Shown: piece by piece, positions 16,307-25,541 of the stretch
Layout of the letters: each line of letters opens with the position of its first letter
How positions within the stretch are numbered: the stretch's first letter is position 1
From: Nocardia asteroides
GTDB lineage: Bacteria > Actinomycetota > Actinomycetes > Mycobacteriales > Mycobacteriaceae
DNA length: 64,000 nucleotides
Assembly (NCBI RefSeq): GCF_021183625.1
Contig: NZ_CP089214.1
Span: forward strand, 3,658,001-3,722,000
Reading direction: 5' to 3'
The notes under the pieces: generated by a model
Seen by the model: the letters and a program-made list of their open reading frames with translations, nothing else
What the model was told of the DNA's origin: nothing
Databases searched by the model: none
Translations under genes and position numbers: made by a program

Positions 16307-19300
16307 TGTTCACACGCTGGGGCGATCTGGTCTTCAAGCTGCGCTTCGCCGTCCTCGGCATCGTCAGCGCGGCACTGCTCGCCCTCGGCGGCTACGGCCT
16401 CGGCCTCGGCGATCACCTGAGCTCCAGCGGGTGGGACGACCCCACCTCGGAATCGGCCGAGGCAGCGCGCATTTCGGACGAGGCATTCGGCCGCGACCAC
16501 AACAGCGACGTGATCGTGCTGTACACCGCGCCGGAGGGGACGACGATCGAGGACCCGGCCTTCCGGGACAAGATCGTCGAGAGCCTGAACCGGCTGCCGC
16601 GCGAGCACCCGGAGCAGATCGCGAAGATCAACGGCGCCTACTGGCAGACCGAGACCGGCGCCGCCTCGCCGCAGACCTTCGGCTCCAAGGACAAGAAGTA
16701 CACCTTCGCCTCGGTCGCCGTCGTCGGCGATGACGACACCACGATGGTGCGCAACTTCCGGGACGTCAAGGACGCTTTCGAGATCGACGGCATCGACGTC
16801 CAGGTGGCCGGGTTGCAGCCGGTGGCGGGCACGCTGAACGACACCATGGCCGAGGATCAGAAGCGGATGGAGCTGCTGGCCATCCCGGCCGTCGGCGTGC
16901 TGCTCTTCTTCGTCTTCGGCGGCCTGGTCGCCGCGGCGCTCCCGCTGGTGGTCGGCGGCCTCACGGTCATCGGCGCGTGGGGCATCGTGCGCTTCCTGAC
17001 CCACTTCACCGAGGTGAACTCCTTCGTCTCGCCGGTGGTCTCGATGATCGGGCTCGGGCTCGCGATCGACTACGGGCTCTTCATCGTCAGCCGGTTCCGC
17101 GAGGAACGCGCCGAGGGGTACGACACCAAGGCCGCCGTGCGGCGCTCGGTGATGACCGCGGGCCGGACCGTCGTGTTCTCCGCGACCATGATCATCGCGA
17201 GCCTCGGCGGCATGCTGCTCTTCCCGCAGGGCTTCCTGAAGTCGGTCGCCTACGGCGCCATCGCCACCGTCTCGCTGGCCGCGATCACCGCGCTCACCGT
17301 GCTGCCCGCCATGCTCGCCATCCTCGGCAAGCGGGTGGACGCGCTCGGGCTCAAGCGGTTCCGCGCCACCAAGACCGCCGAGGAGGTGGAGAACAGCCTC
17401 TGGGGGCGCACCACCCGCTGGGTCATGCGGCACCCGCTGAAGATCGCCATCCCGATCACGATCATCCTGCTGCTGCTCATCATCCCGGTGAAGAACCTGG
17501 CCTTCGGTGGCATCAACGAGCGCTACCTGCCGCCCGACAACGCGACCAGGCTCGCGCAGGCCGAGTTCGACCAGATCTTCCCGCTGCGCAAGTCCGACCC
17601 GGTCCAGATCATCTTCGTCTCCACGGACACCACCGCCATCGGCCGGGTGCTCAAGGAGGTCAACCAGGCACCTGGTCTCGGCTCCCCGTTCGAGATCCCG
17701 ACCAAGTCGCAGACCCAGCCGGAGGTCTTCCGCACCAACGCGACCCTGGCCGACTCGGAGAACGCCGACCCGACCATCGAGTACCTGCGCGCGATCGACG
17801 TCCCCGACAGCGTGACCATGCTGGTCGGCGGGCAGCCGACGATCCAGAAGGACAGCATCGACGCGCTGCTGCGCACGCTGCCGCTGATGATCGCGCTCGT
17901 GCTCTTCGTGACCACGCTGCTCATGTTCCTGACCTTCGGCTCGCTGGTGCTGCCGATCAAGGCCGCGCTCATGAGCGCGCTCGGCCTCGGCTCCACGCTC
18001 GGCATCCTGACCTGGATCTTCGTCGACGGCCACGGCGCCGGGCTGTTGAATTTCACGCCGCAGCCGATCATGTCGCCGGTGCTCGTGCTGATCATCGCGA
18101 TCATCTACGGGTTGTCCGTCGACTACGAGGTGTTCCTGCTCTCCCGCATGGTCGAGGCGCGCAGCAAGGGCGCCTCCACCACCGAGGCGGTGCGCGTCGG
18201 CACCGCGCACACCGGCCGGATCATCACCGCCGCCGCGCTCATCCTGCTCGTCGTCACCGGCGCCTTCGCCTTCTCCGACCTGGTGATGATGCAGTACATC
18301 GCCTACGGCATGGTGGCCGCGCTCTTCATCGACGCCACCGTGCTGCGCATGCTGCTCGTCCCCGCCGTCATGAAGATGCTCGGCGACGACTGCTGGTGGG
18401 CGCCTGCCTGGATGAAGCGGATGCAGGAGAAGATCGGGCTCGGCGAGCCGCTGCTCGACGACGAGCGGCCCGGGGGCGACGACGTGGTCGACCTGGTCAA
18501 GACCACGCCCATCACCGACCCGGTGACGATGGTGATGCCCGCCGTCTCCAGCAGCAAGCTGCGCAAGACGCCGCGCAGGCCGCGCACGGTCGAGGAGATC
18601 GAGTCGGAGGCGCCGACGGCGCGGATCGGCGGGCGGCACGAGCGGCCCGCGAAGCGAGCGTCGGTGAAGCGGGGCGATTCCGGTTCGGGCGAGCGGCCCG
18701 GTGCCGATCGGGCCGGTTCAGCCGAGCGGCCCGGTTCCGAGCGGGCCGGTGCTGCCGGTGCCCCGATTCGGGCCGGTGAGATGCAGCGGCCCGGTGATCC
18801 GACGCGGCCGGGTGCGCCGAGGCGGGTCGAGGAGCCGCGGCGGGCGGGCGAGCCGGCGCAGGCAGGCGATCCGAGCCGGGTTGGTGGCTCGGCACGGCCG
18901 GGCGAGCCCTTGCGGGCCGGTGACACCGCGCGACCGGGCGATCCGCACCGGCTCGGCGGTTCGACGCCGACCGGGCAGCCGGGCGATCCGGGTCGATCCG
19001 TCGGTTCCGAGCCGGTGCGGCCCGGCGCTTCCCTGCGGCCCGACGAGCTGATGCGGCCCGGTGGCTTCGGGCCGGGCGAGCCCGTGCGTGCGAGTGACCC
19101 CGGGCGAGAGGGCACTGCGGGCTCCCGCGATGCCGGGCTCGCCGACGTGGGCCGCGCCGCAGCGGGTTCCGCCGTTCCCGGCCAGGCCCCGCTGCTGGAC
19201 CTCTCCACCGGACAGTCCGATCCGGGCACCCCGCGCCCCCACGTGATCCCCCCCGGCCCGCACGACCCCTCCCGCCCGCAGGCGCGCCCGACGGGCCGCG

Positions 19301-19635
19301 CCCGGGTCCTCCCCCCGCGCACCGTCGACCAGCCGACGCAACCGCACTCCCCCGCGGACGACCACGGCCCGCACCGCCCCGAACCCGTACTCGGCGAAGC
19401 CGCACCGAGCGGCGCGGGCGCCACCCGGCTCGGCGGCGGCAACGGCGGCACCCCCGACGCCCCCACCCCGGAAACCCCCGGTCCCGGCACGGACGGCCGC
19501 AACAGCATCGAAGACTGGATGGCCGAACTCCGCTCCTCCCGCCGCCGCATCACCGCGGCCGAGGAGCCGCGCGCGGGCGACGACGGCCGCACGGTCAGCG
19601 TCAACGAGCTGCTGCGCAGGCGGGACGGGGAGTAG
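16306..19635 (+). CDS. mmpL3: MmpL3-type RND transporter (trehalose monomycolate exporter)
   Basis: An essential inner-membrane RND-family flippase that exports trehalose monomycolate for the mycomembrane. Two blocks of transmembrane helices carry the proton-relay Asp-Tyr pairs, in GLAIDYGLFIVSRF and YGLSVDYEVFLLSRM. Each block follows a periplasmic porter domain. The protein has 1109 residues. After the last helix, about 370 residues form a low-complexity cytoplasmic tail rich in R, P, G, D and E, ending in TVSVNELLRRRDGE. GTG 16306 has AAGGAG (16293-16298). The tail is longer than the mycobacterial one as I know it (about 944 residues in total). Confidence 0.93.
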   Translation: MFTRWGDLVFKLRFAVLGIVSAALLALGGYGLGLGDHLSSSGWDDPTSESAEAARISDEAFGRDHNSDVIVLYTAPEGTTIEDPAFRDKIVESLNRLPREHPEQIAKINGAYWQTETGAASPQTFGSKDKKYTFASVAVVGDDDTTMVRNFRDVKDAFEIDGIDVQVAGLQPVAGTLNDTMAEDQKRMELLAIPAVGVLLFFVFGGLVAAALPLVVGGLTVIGAWGIVRFLTHFTEVNSFVSPVVSMIGLGLAIDYGLFIVSRFREERAEGYDTKAAVRRSVMTAGRTVVFSATMIIASLGGMLLFPQGFLKSVAYGAIATVSLAAITALTVLPAMLAILGKRVDALGLKRFRATKTAEEVENSLWGRTTRWVMRHPLKIAIPITIILLLLIIPVKNLAFGGINERYLPPDNATRLAQAEFDQIFPLRKSDPVQIIFVSTDTTAIGRVLKEVNQAPGLGSPFEIPTKSQTQPEVFRTNATLADSENADPTIEYLRAIDVPDSVTMLVGGQPTIQKDSIDALLRTLPLMIALVLFVTTLLMFLTFGSLVLPIKAALMSALGLGSTLGILTWIFVDGHGAGLLNFTPQPIMSPVLVLIIAIIYGLSVDYEVFLLSRMVEARSKGASTTEAVRVGTAHTGRIITAAALILLVVTGAFAFSDLVMMQYIAYGMVAALFIDATVLRMLLVPAVMKMLGDDCWWAPAWMKRMQEKIGLGEPLLDDERPGGDDVVDLVKTTPITDPVTMVMPAVSSSKLRKTPRRPRTVEEIESEAPTARIGGRHERPAKRASVKRGDSGSGERPGADRAGSAERPGSERAGAAGAPIRAGEMQRPGDPTRPGAPRRVEEPRRAGEPAQAGDPSRVGGSARPGEPLRAGDTARPGDPHRLGGSTPTGQPGDPGRSVGSEPVRPGASLRPDELMRPGGFGPGEPVRASDPGREGTAGSRDAGLADVGRAAAGSAVPGQAPLLDLSTGQSDPGTPRPHVIPPGPHDPSRPQARPTGRARVLPPRTVDQPTQPHSPADDHGPHRPEPVLGEAAPSGAGATRLGGGNGGTPDAPTPETPGPGTDGRNSIEDWMAELRSSRRRITAAEEPRAGDDGRTVSVNELLRRRDGE
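18690..19095 (+). repeat. RPG-type low-complexity repeats in the mmpL3 tail
   Basis: Within the 3' part of mmpL3 a loose 9- to 12-residue motif of the type R-P-G-(D/E)-P recurs more than fifteen times (for example GDPTRPGAP, GEPAQAGDP, GEPLRAGDT, GDPHRLGGS). At DNA level the core is a variant of CGGCCCGGTG or GGGCGATCCG. The repeats are imperfect and in frame, so the segment is probably disordered and prone to length change. Confidence 0.7.
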
Positions 19636-19642
19636 CACCGTC

Positions 19643-21934
19643 TCACCCCTCGGCGTCCGCGGCGGTCTCCTGCCGCTCCGCGGCCGCGTCGGCGAAGGCG
19701 CGGGCGTAGCGGGTTCCGGCGAGCAGGAGCAGGACGCCGACCACCAGGAAGGCGAGGACGCGGACCAGGCCGTCGAGGGTGGCGAGGTCGAAGAGGAAGA
19801 GTTTGGCGAGCGCCGCCGCGGTGACGAGCAACCCGGAGACCAGGGCGACCTTGGCGGCGGCGGGGGCGCGGGTGAGCAGGCGGAGGCCGTAGAAGAGCGC
19901 GGCGGTGGCACCGGCCATCCAGAGGATGGTGGCGGCGCTGTGGCCGGCGACGAAGCCGTCGGCGGCGCCGGTCGCCACGCCGATGGAGACCGTGGTGACG
20001 GTGGTGGCGTAGAGCGCGATTAGGGCGGCGATGACGCCGAAGACGGAGTCCGCGCCGGTGTCCCGGTTCGGGGCGACGGTGCGCAGGCAGCGGAAGCCGA
20101 GGCCCGCGACGGCGACGGCGAGCACCGCGGCGACGGCGGTGGTGAAGCCGAGGTCGTCGACCGCGAGGCGCTGGGTGGCGAGGGTTTCGGTGTTCGCCAG
20201 GGTGAACAGCAGGCCGGTGCCGATGACGCCGAAGGCGGTGCCGAGCAGGGCCGCGAGCAGCGACCTCGACTGGCTGCCGACGGCGAGGAAGCCGGCGGCG
20301 ACCGCGAGGAGCGCGATCGGCAGCGTGTCGTCAGCGGTCACCGCGGTACAGGTGGCGAACAGCGCGAGCGCGCCCGCCACCGCGGCGGTGGCCCTCGTGT
20401 GCAGCGGAATGCGCAGCGACGCGGCGAATTTCGCGGAGGTGAGCGCGGCGGCGCCGAGCAGGGCGGCGGCGGTGACGCCGGAGACGACGGCCGCGGCGGG
20501 GCGGTCGAAGAGCGCGGGCATGCTCAGCAGCGGGACCGTGGACAGGGCGAAGGCGACGGTGGCGACGATGTCCTTCGGGCGGCGGCGCACGCTGTCGACC
20601 ACGCCGACGGCGCCGAGCAGCGCGATCACGGTGGCGCCTGCCAGGATCCAGAGCACCCGGGAGTCGATGGGGTCGTCGATCACCGCCTCGCCGACGGCCC
20701 ACAGGGTGGCGAGCACGGCGGGCAGGGTGCGGGCGATCTGCAGTGCGGGCCAGTCGAAGCGGCGGTGCACCGGGAGGCCCGCGGCCATGAGCACGATCAG
20801 GAAGGCGACGAGCGCGAGGTCACCGGTGACGGCCGGGGAGAGCACCGCGACGCCGGCGACCACCAGCACCGCGAACGGCTGCGAACGCCACTGCATGGCG
20901 AGGGCGACGCCGCCCGCGGCGATGCCGAAGGCGACGGCGAGGCCGGGGATCGGGTGCAGCCAGCCGTACAGGGTGGTCACGGCGAGGACGTCCAGGTAGC
21001 CACCGGCGATACCGGTTGCGGCGAGGGCGATGCCGCCGACCCGGCCGCCCGCGCGGCCGGAGACCCGGATTCCCGCGGCGACCAGGACCGCGCTGAACAC
21101 CGCGCCCGCGGCGACCCGCGGGACCGGGCCGAACCAGCCCGCCTGCGCGGCCAGGACCAGCAGCATCACGACGCCGGTCAGCGTCACCGCGACGCCCGCG
21201 ACGGCAAGCAGGCGGCTGACCACGCCTTCGCGCTGCCACCACGGCGGGGTCGTCCTCGGCGGGCGCGTGTATGGGGGCGGGGTTCCGGGCGGGCGCTGCC
21301 CGTAGGGCGGGACGCCCGGACGGGGTGCGGGCCAGGTGTTCGGACCGGATCCGGGCGGCGGTGCCATCTGTCCACCGGGCCCGGGCGGCGCCAACTGCCC
21401 ACCGTGTCCGGATGACGGTGCCATCTGCCCACCGAGCCCGGGACGCCACCCGGCGCTCGGGTTGGGTGGCACCGGCGCACCCTGCCTGGCCTGCCGGGCG
21501 GAAGGCAAAACCGGACCACCGGCAGGCTGCCAACCGGGGGGCGGAACCTCCGGGCCACCGGCGGCAGGCTGCCAGCCGAGGGGCGGAACCGCGGGGCCAC
21601 CGGCGACAGTCGGCGGGCCAAGGGGCGGAACCGCCGGACCACCGGCGATAGTCGGCGGGCCGGGAGCCGGAACCGCACGGGCACCGGCCGGATCACCGCC
21701 GGGCACCGGCCGCTTCCACACGCCGGCCGCGTCACCCGCGGCAGAACCCTCCGCCCCGGCGGAGCCGGCGGCAACCGACCCCGCGGCACCCCCCGCCGGA
21801 GAACCGGCGACGCCGGGCGCGATCTGGACCCGCAACAGGTCCAGATCGCGCCCGAGTGCGCCCATGCGCGTACCCAGATCGGTGAACTCCCCGGACAACC
21901 GCGCGACCAGGGCCGGATCGATGAGTGTGGTCAT
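19643..21934 (-). CDS. DUF2339 polytopic membrane protein
   Basis: A 763-residue integral membrane protein. The first 45 residues form a short coiled segment (LSGEFTDLGTRMGALGRDLDLL). About 180 residues of Pro/Gly/Ala-rich low complexity follow, with repeats such as PPTVAGGPAVPPLG. Roughly twenty transmembrane helices come next, in the DUF2339 pattern (ALAATGIAGGYLDVLAVTTLYGWLHP). The gene converges on mmpL3 with 7 nt between the stops, and the start at ATG 21934 is followed by a plausible N-terminus. DUF2339 proteins are of unknown function and usually lie in cell-envelope contexts. Confidence 0.8.
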   Translation of the reverse strand: MTTLIDPALVARLSGEFTDLGTRMGALGRDLDLLRVQIAPGVAGSPAGGAAGSVAAGSAGAEGSAAGDAAGVWKRPVPGGDPAGARAVPAPGPPTIAGGPAVPPLGPPTVAGGPAVPPLGWQPAAGGPEVPPPGWQPAGGPVLPSARQARQGAPVPPNPSAGWRPGLGGQMAPSSGHGGQLAPPGPGGQMAPPPGSGPNTWPAPRPGVPPYGQRPPGTPPPYTRPPRTTPPWWQREGVVSRLLAVAGVAVTLTGVVMLLVLAAQAGWFGPVPRVAAGAVFSAVLVAAGIRVSGRAGGRVGGIALAATGIAGGYLDVLAVTTLYGWLHPIPGLAVAFGIAAGGVALAMQWRSQPFAVLVVAGVAVLSPAVTGDLALVAFLIVLMAAGLPVHRRFDWPALQIARTLPAVLATLWAVGEAVIDDPIDSRVLWILAGATVIALLGAVGVVDSVRRRPKDIVATVAFALSTVPLLSMPALFDRPAAAVVSGVTAAALLGAAALTSAKFAASLRIPLHTRATAAVAGALALFATCTAVTADDTLPIALLAVAAGFLAVGSQSRSLLAALLGTAFGVIGTGLLFTLANTETLATQRLAVDDLGFTTAVAAVLAVAVAGLGFRCLRTVAPNRDTGADSVFGVIAALIALYATTVTTVSIGVATGAADGFVAGHSAATILWMAGATAALFYGLRLLTRAPAAAKVALVSGLLVTAAALAKLFLFDLATLDGLVRVLAFLVVGVLLLLAGTRYARAFADAAAERQETAADAEG

Positions 21935-22014
21935 GCACCCATCGTCGGCGCGGCGGCGCCCCCCGGCATGAGTAGAAACCCCCGGCGCGCCGCCGGGATC
22001 TACCCGACCTGCGA

Positions 22015-22476
22015 CTACGTAACGGTCAAGCGGGTGACGGCGTGCACCGCGGCCAGCACCGCGCCGCGCGCGGGCATGGCGAGCGCACCCGCGCCGGGTT
22101 CGCCGACCCAGTGGTAGCCGAGGCCGCTGTCGACCGTCGGCAGCATCACGTGACGCCCACTCGGCACCACGGTCACCCGATGCCCGGCGAGGGTGTGCCG
22201 CTCGCGAATGTCCAGCGGCGCGGCCGGGATCGGCGGGGTGACCAGGAAGGTCCAGCTACCGTCGCCGGGGTCGGCGATCACCGGCGCGGGCCGCTCCCGC
22301 TCCAGGCGGTTCAGCACGGCGCGGCCGAGCTCGGGCGGCATCACCACGGCGCCGAGCACCGAGCCGGTGCTCACGGTCGGGCGGCCGGCGAAGAGCTGGA
22401 CCGGCAGCCCGTAGCGATGTCGGAGCAGGTACGCCACATCGTGCGGGGAGTGACAGGATTCGAACATCGCCCTCAT
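22015..22476 (-). CDS. hypothetical protein divergent from XRE/TPR regulator
   Basis: A 153-residue protein that I do not recognise with confidence. It starts MRAMFESCHSPHDVAYLL, and ATG 22476 (or 22467) lies just after a GAGGGGGAGGG purine tract. A longer in-frame start at 22686 lacks support. Segments such as TVVPSGRHVMLPTVDSGLGYHWVGEP resemble the N-terminal part of actinobacterial primase-polymerase-like proteins, but no catalytic acidic triad is evident. It is divergent from the XRE regulator with about 277 bp between. That pairing suggests it is the regulator's target or partner. Confidence 0.6.
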   Translation of the reverse strand: MRAMFESCHSPHDVAYLLRHRYGLPVQLFAGRPTVSTGSVLGAVVMPPELGRAVLNRLERERPAPVIADPGDGSWTFLVTPPIPAAPLDIRERHTLAGHRVTVVPSGRHVMLPTVDSGLGYHWVGEPGAGALAMPARGAVLAAVHAVTRLTVT

Positions 22477-22753
22477 CCCTCCCCCTCGTCGCGGGCGTCG
22501 AGTAGTAGGCCGCAGCTCTGTCGCTGTTCCGGTGTCGCAGGCCACGTCGCGCGTTCCGCGCTCCGGGCCCTTACGAAGATCTCGGGATGGGTGATCATTC
22601 GTTGCCCGCCCTTTGCAGGTCGTCAAAGTTGCAGAAATACAAACGTATTCCATGGACACGTCAACGAGTCGTACGCAATGTCCCACTCGGCACCCCAGAT
22701 GCGGAATAGCGTCGTACCCTGAAACCTGGATTTAACAAAGGGGCAGGGTGGGC

Positions 22754-23947
22754 ATGGACGATTCGACGATCGGAGTGCGGATCCGCTACTTCCGCGGGCG
22801 CGCGCTGACCCAGCGGCAGCTAGCGGACCAGGCCGGCGTCAGCGTCGATCTGGTGCGCAAGCTGGAGCAGGGCGGCAGGCAGACGGCGTCGATCGCGAGT
22901 CTGCAGAAGATCGCCCGCGCCCTCGACGTCGACATCGCCGACCTGATCGGCAAGAAGCAGGGCGGTGTCCCCTCCACCGACCCGGACGCGGGGATCGTCG
23001 CGATCCGCCGCGCCCTCACCCCCGTCGACGACCTGCTCGGCGCCGCCCCCGACGACCGCTCCGCCGACCTGGACGAGGGCCGCCGCGCGGTCGAGTACGC
23101 CTGGGGCGCCTACTGGACCGGCCGGTACGAACTGCTCACCTCGCTGCTGCCGACCGGGCTCACCCAGCTCCGCGCGACGGTGCACGCCGCGCGCAACGGC
23201 TCGGTGGCCCCGGCGAACGAGCTGCTGGCCCGGATGTACTGGGTCACCGGCTGCACGCTGGTGCACCTGGGCCAGACCGACCCGGCCTTCCTGGCGATCC
23301 GGCAGGCGCTCACCGCCGCCGAGCGCGGCGACGATCCGCTGCTGCTCGGCACGATTCGCGGCTCGGTCGCCTGGCAGTTGCTGGTCCAGGGCCGCTACGC
23401 CGAGTCGCGCGGGGTCGCGCTGCGCGCCGCCGCCGAGCTGGAGCCGGACGGCGAGGTCGCCGCGCCGCACCTGGCCGCCTACGGCTCGCTGGTGCTGCAG
23501 GGCGCGACGGCGGCGGGCCGCGCGCAGGAGGTTCCCGAGGCGCTCGCGCTGGTACAGGCTGCCGGCGAGGTGGCGGGGCGGCTCGGCGCCGACCGGCGCG
23601 ACTACGAGACCTACTTCGGCCCGTCCCAGGTCGTCATGCAGACGGTGGACGTGAACGTCTCGGCCGAGCGCTACCCGGAGGCGCTGGCGGCCGCCGCCAC
23701 CATGCCGGCGCGATGCGGGCTACCGCAGGCATCCCGGGCCAGGCACCTCACCGACACCGCGGTCGCGCTGACCCGAACCGGCAAGCGCGGACGGGCGCTG
23801 GACACCCTGCTCGACGCCGAGCGGGTCGGCGGCGCGGACTGGCTCAAGTACCAGACGCTGCCGAAGCACATCGTCTCGGAGCTGCTCGACCACGACCGCA
23901 GGCTGCCGCTGCGTACCTTCGCCCGCAGGCTCGGCGTACACGCCTGA
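22754..23947 (+). CDS. XRE-family regulator with long TPR-like C-terminal domain
   Basis: A 397-residue transcription factor. Its N-terminal helix-turn-helix covers about residues 8-62 (RQLADQAGVSVDLVRKLEQG, IASLQKIARALDVDIADLIG). The remaining 330 residues are all-helical with TPR-like periodicity (ARMYWVTGCTLVHLGQTDPA, SVAWQLLVQGRYAESRGVAL). This architecture is common in actinobacterial regulators that sense peptides or metabolites. ATG 22754 has GGGGCAGGGTGGGC immediately upstream. GTG 22748 is an alternative. It is divergent from the preceding hypothetical gene and converges on the DUF1707 gene with no intergenic base. Confidence 0.85.
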   Translation: MDDSTIGVRIRYFRGRALTQRQLADQAGVSVDLVRKLEQGGRQTASIASLQKIARALDVDIADLIGKKQGGVPSTDPDAGIVAIRRALTPVDDLLGAAPDDRSADLDEGRRAVEYAWGAYWTGRYELLTSLLPTGLTQLRATVHAARNGSVAPANELLARMYWVTGCTLVHLGQTDPAFLAIRQALTAAERGDDPLLLGTIRGSVAWQLLVQGRYAESRGVALRAAAELEPDGEVAAPHLAAYGSLVLQGATAAGRAQEVPEALALVQAAGEVAGRLGADRRDYETYFGPSQVVMQTVDVNVSAERYPEALAAAATMPARCGLPQASRARHLTDTAVALTRTGKRGRALDTLLDAERVGGADWLKYQTLPKHIVSELLDHDRRLPLRTFARRLGVHA

Positions 23948-24745
23948 TCAGTGCTGATACCCCATCAGCTTGCGCCAGTGCGCGCTGAGCGGGTGCTTGG
24001 CGGTAACCGAGCCGAAGCGGACCCGGCCCGCCACGATCAGGTGCAGCCTGCCGAAGGGCGGGCCGGTGCGCACCTTGTTGCTGATGCTGGAGCCGATCAG
24101 GTCGATGTTGTTCAGGTCGACGGTGGTCTCGGTGGGGACGACAAGGGTGAGGCCGCTGCAGTAGTCGTCCATGTGCAGCTCGACCACCTGGGTGGTCATG
24201 ATCGCCTGGGTGAAATCCAGCGTCACCGAGGACATCCAGGAGTTCAGCCGCAGCACCGGCGGCACCTGCCAGCGCCCCCTGCGGGTGACCCCGGACATCC
24301 TGGCCCGGATCACCGAGCCGCCGTCGCCGGAGATCGGCTGCGCCGGGCGGGGGGCGAAGGCGGGGCCGGGCGGGTAGTTCACGAAGTTCGACGTGGGCGC
24401 GGCGGGGCGGCCGACCAGCCGCATGCCGGGCAGGTCGATGAGCACGGCGTTGAGCTCGCCGCGGGTCTTGGCGGCCAGCGCGGTGTCCATCCGCTCGGTG
24501 AACTCGCCGAGCGAGAGCATGCCCAATCCGACGGCGCGCTGCAGCAATTGCCCGACGTGCTCGCGCTCGGCATCGGAGACCCGCAGCTCGCGATCGCTCA
24601 CGTGCCGCGGGTGCGCGGGCTCGGCCGACAGCCCCGGCGCTCGCACGCCGTGCTGCTCCCGCGGCTGGTCGAGTTCCGCCTCCGCCACCGGGCCTGACTC
24701 GCGCACGCGGGCCTCCTCACCTGACTCTGCCTCGGACCCACCCAT
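23948..24745 (-). CDS. DUF1707 domain protein with LiaF-like C-terminal part
   Basis: A 265-residue protein. After a 48-residue charged leader comes the DUF1707 helical domain (ELRVSDAEREHVGQLLQRAV, LGEFTERMDTALAAKTRGEL). A Pro-rich linker follows, then a beta-rich C-terminal domain (about 140-265) resembling the cell-wall-active-antibiotic response (LiaF-type) fold. No membrane helix is seen. The start ATG 24745 looks leaderless: TAATCT on the minus strand (24752-24757) ends 6 nt upstream. It lies just downstream of the AI-2E transporter/MacSR-like genes on the same strand and could take part in the same envelope-stress response (inference). Confidence 0.78.
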   Translation of the reverse strand: MGGSEAESGEEARVRESGPVAEAELDQPREQHGVRAPGLSAEPAHPRHVSDRELRVSDAEREHVGQLLQRAVGLGMLSLGEFTERMDTALAAKTRGELNAVLIDLPGMRLVGRPAAPTSNFVNYPPGPAFAPRPAQPISGDGGSVIRARMSGVTRRGRWQVPPVLRLNSWMSSVTLDFTQAIMTTQVVELHMDDYCSGLTLVVPTETTVDLNNIDLIGSSISNKVRTGPPFGRLHLIVAGRVRFGSVTAKHPLSAHWRKLMGYQH

Positions 24746-24806
24746 CCTTCGAGATTACCGACGGAATCGCCGCTGCGGCATCAGGGCGAACCCGGAGACC
24801 GGCCTC

Positions 24807-25541
24807 CTACTCGAGGCCCTGTTCGATGGCGTAGCGGGTGAGCTCGACCCGGTTCGCCAGCTGGAGTTTGCGCAGCGTGGCCTGCACGTGGTTCTCCACC
24901 GTCCGGTGGCTGAGGTTGAGCCTGCCCGCGATCTGCTTGGCGGAGAGCCCCTTGGCGACCATGCGCAGCACCTCGGTCTCCCGGTCGGTGAGCGCGGGGC
25001 GGTGCGGTTCGTCCGCGGCGGGCGGGGTGGTGGCGATCCGGCGGTACTCGCCGAGCACCAGCCCGGCCAGCCCGGGCGTGAAGACGGGCTGACCGGCCGC
25101 GGTGGCGCGCACCGCCTCGATCAGCTCGGTGGCGGAGGCGCTCTTCACCAGGTAGCCGGTGGCGCCGGCCTTGATGGCCTCGAGGACGTCGTCGCGCTCG
25201 GCGGAGGCGCTGAGCACGAGCACCCGGCTGTGCGGGGAGACCCGGAGCACCTCGGCGGTGGCCTGCGCGCCGGTGCCGTCCAGCAGCTGCATGTCCATGA
25301 GCACGACATCGGGCTGTACCGCGGCGGCCCTGCGCCCCGCGGTGCCGACGCCGTCGGCGGTGGCGGCGACGGTGAACCCCGCCTCCGCGAGGTCGCGGGA
25401 AACCCCGTCCCGCCACATCGGGTGGTCGTCCACCACCATCACCGAGACCTCGCGCACGCGGGGTCCACTCGGCGCGGGCGCGGGGCCTCCGTGGCTACGC
25501 TCCGCTCCCGCCTCCGGGCCTGACTCGCTCACACCACTCAT
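24807..25541 (-). CDS. NarL/LuxR-family response regulator (MacR-like)
   Basis: A 244-residue response regulator. The receiver domain shows VMVVDDHP (acidic pocket Asp38/Asp39), the phospho-acceptor Asp83 in VVLMDMQ, and Lys133 in GYLVKSAS. The LuxR helix-turn-helix at about 180-222 is LTDRETEVLRMVAKGLSAKQ then LSHRTVENHV. ATG 25541 overlaps the kinase stop (ATGA). A start 12 codons upstream is less likely. It is paired with the adjacent histidine kinase and resembles the MacRS system of Streptomyces. The target genes are unknown. Confidence 0.92.
   Translation of the reverse strand: MSGVSESGPEAGAERSHGGPAPAPSGPRVREVSVMVVDDHPMWRDGVSRDLAEAGFTVAATADGVGTAGRRAAAVQPDVVLMDMQLLDGTGAQATAEVLRVSPHSRVLVLSASAERDDVLEAIKAGATGYLVKSASATELIEAVRATAAGQPVFTPGLAGLVLGEYRRIATTPPAADEPHRPALTDRETEVLRMVAKGLSAKQIAGRLNLSHRTVENHVQATLRKLQLANRVELTRYAIEQGLE

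Noticed and set aside
16303..18639. A 778-codon minus-strand open frame opposite mmpL3
   Set aside because: It is rich in His, Asp, Gly and Arg with no domain. It is a shadow of high third-position GC in mmpL3.
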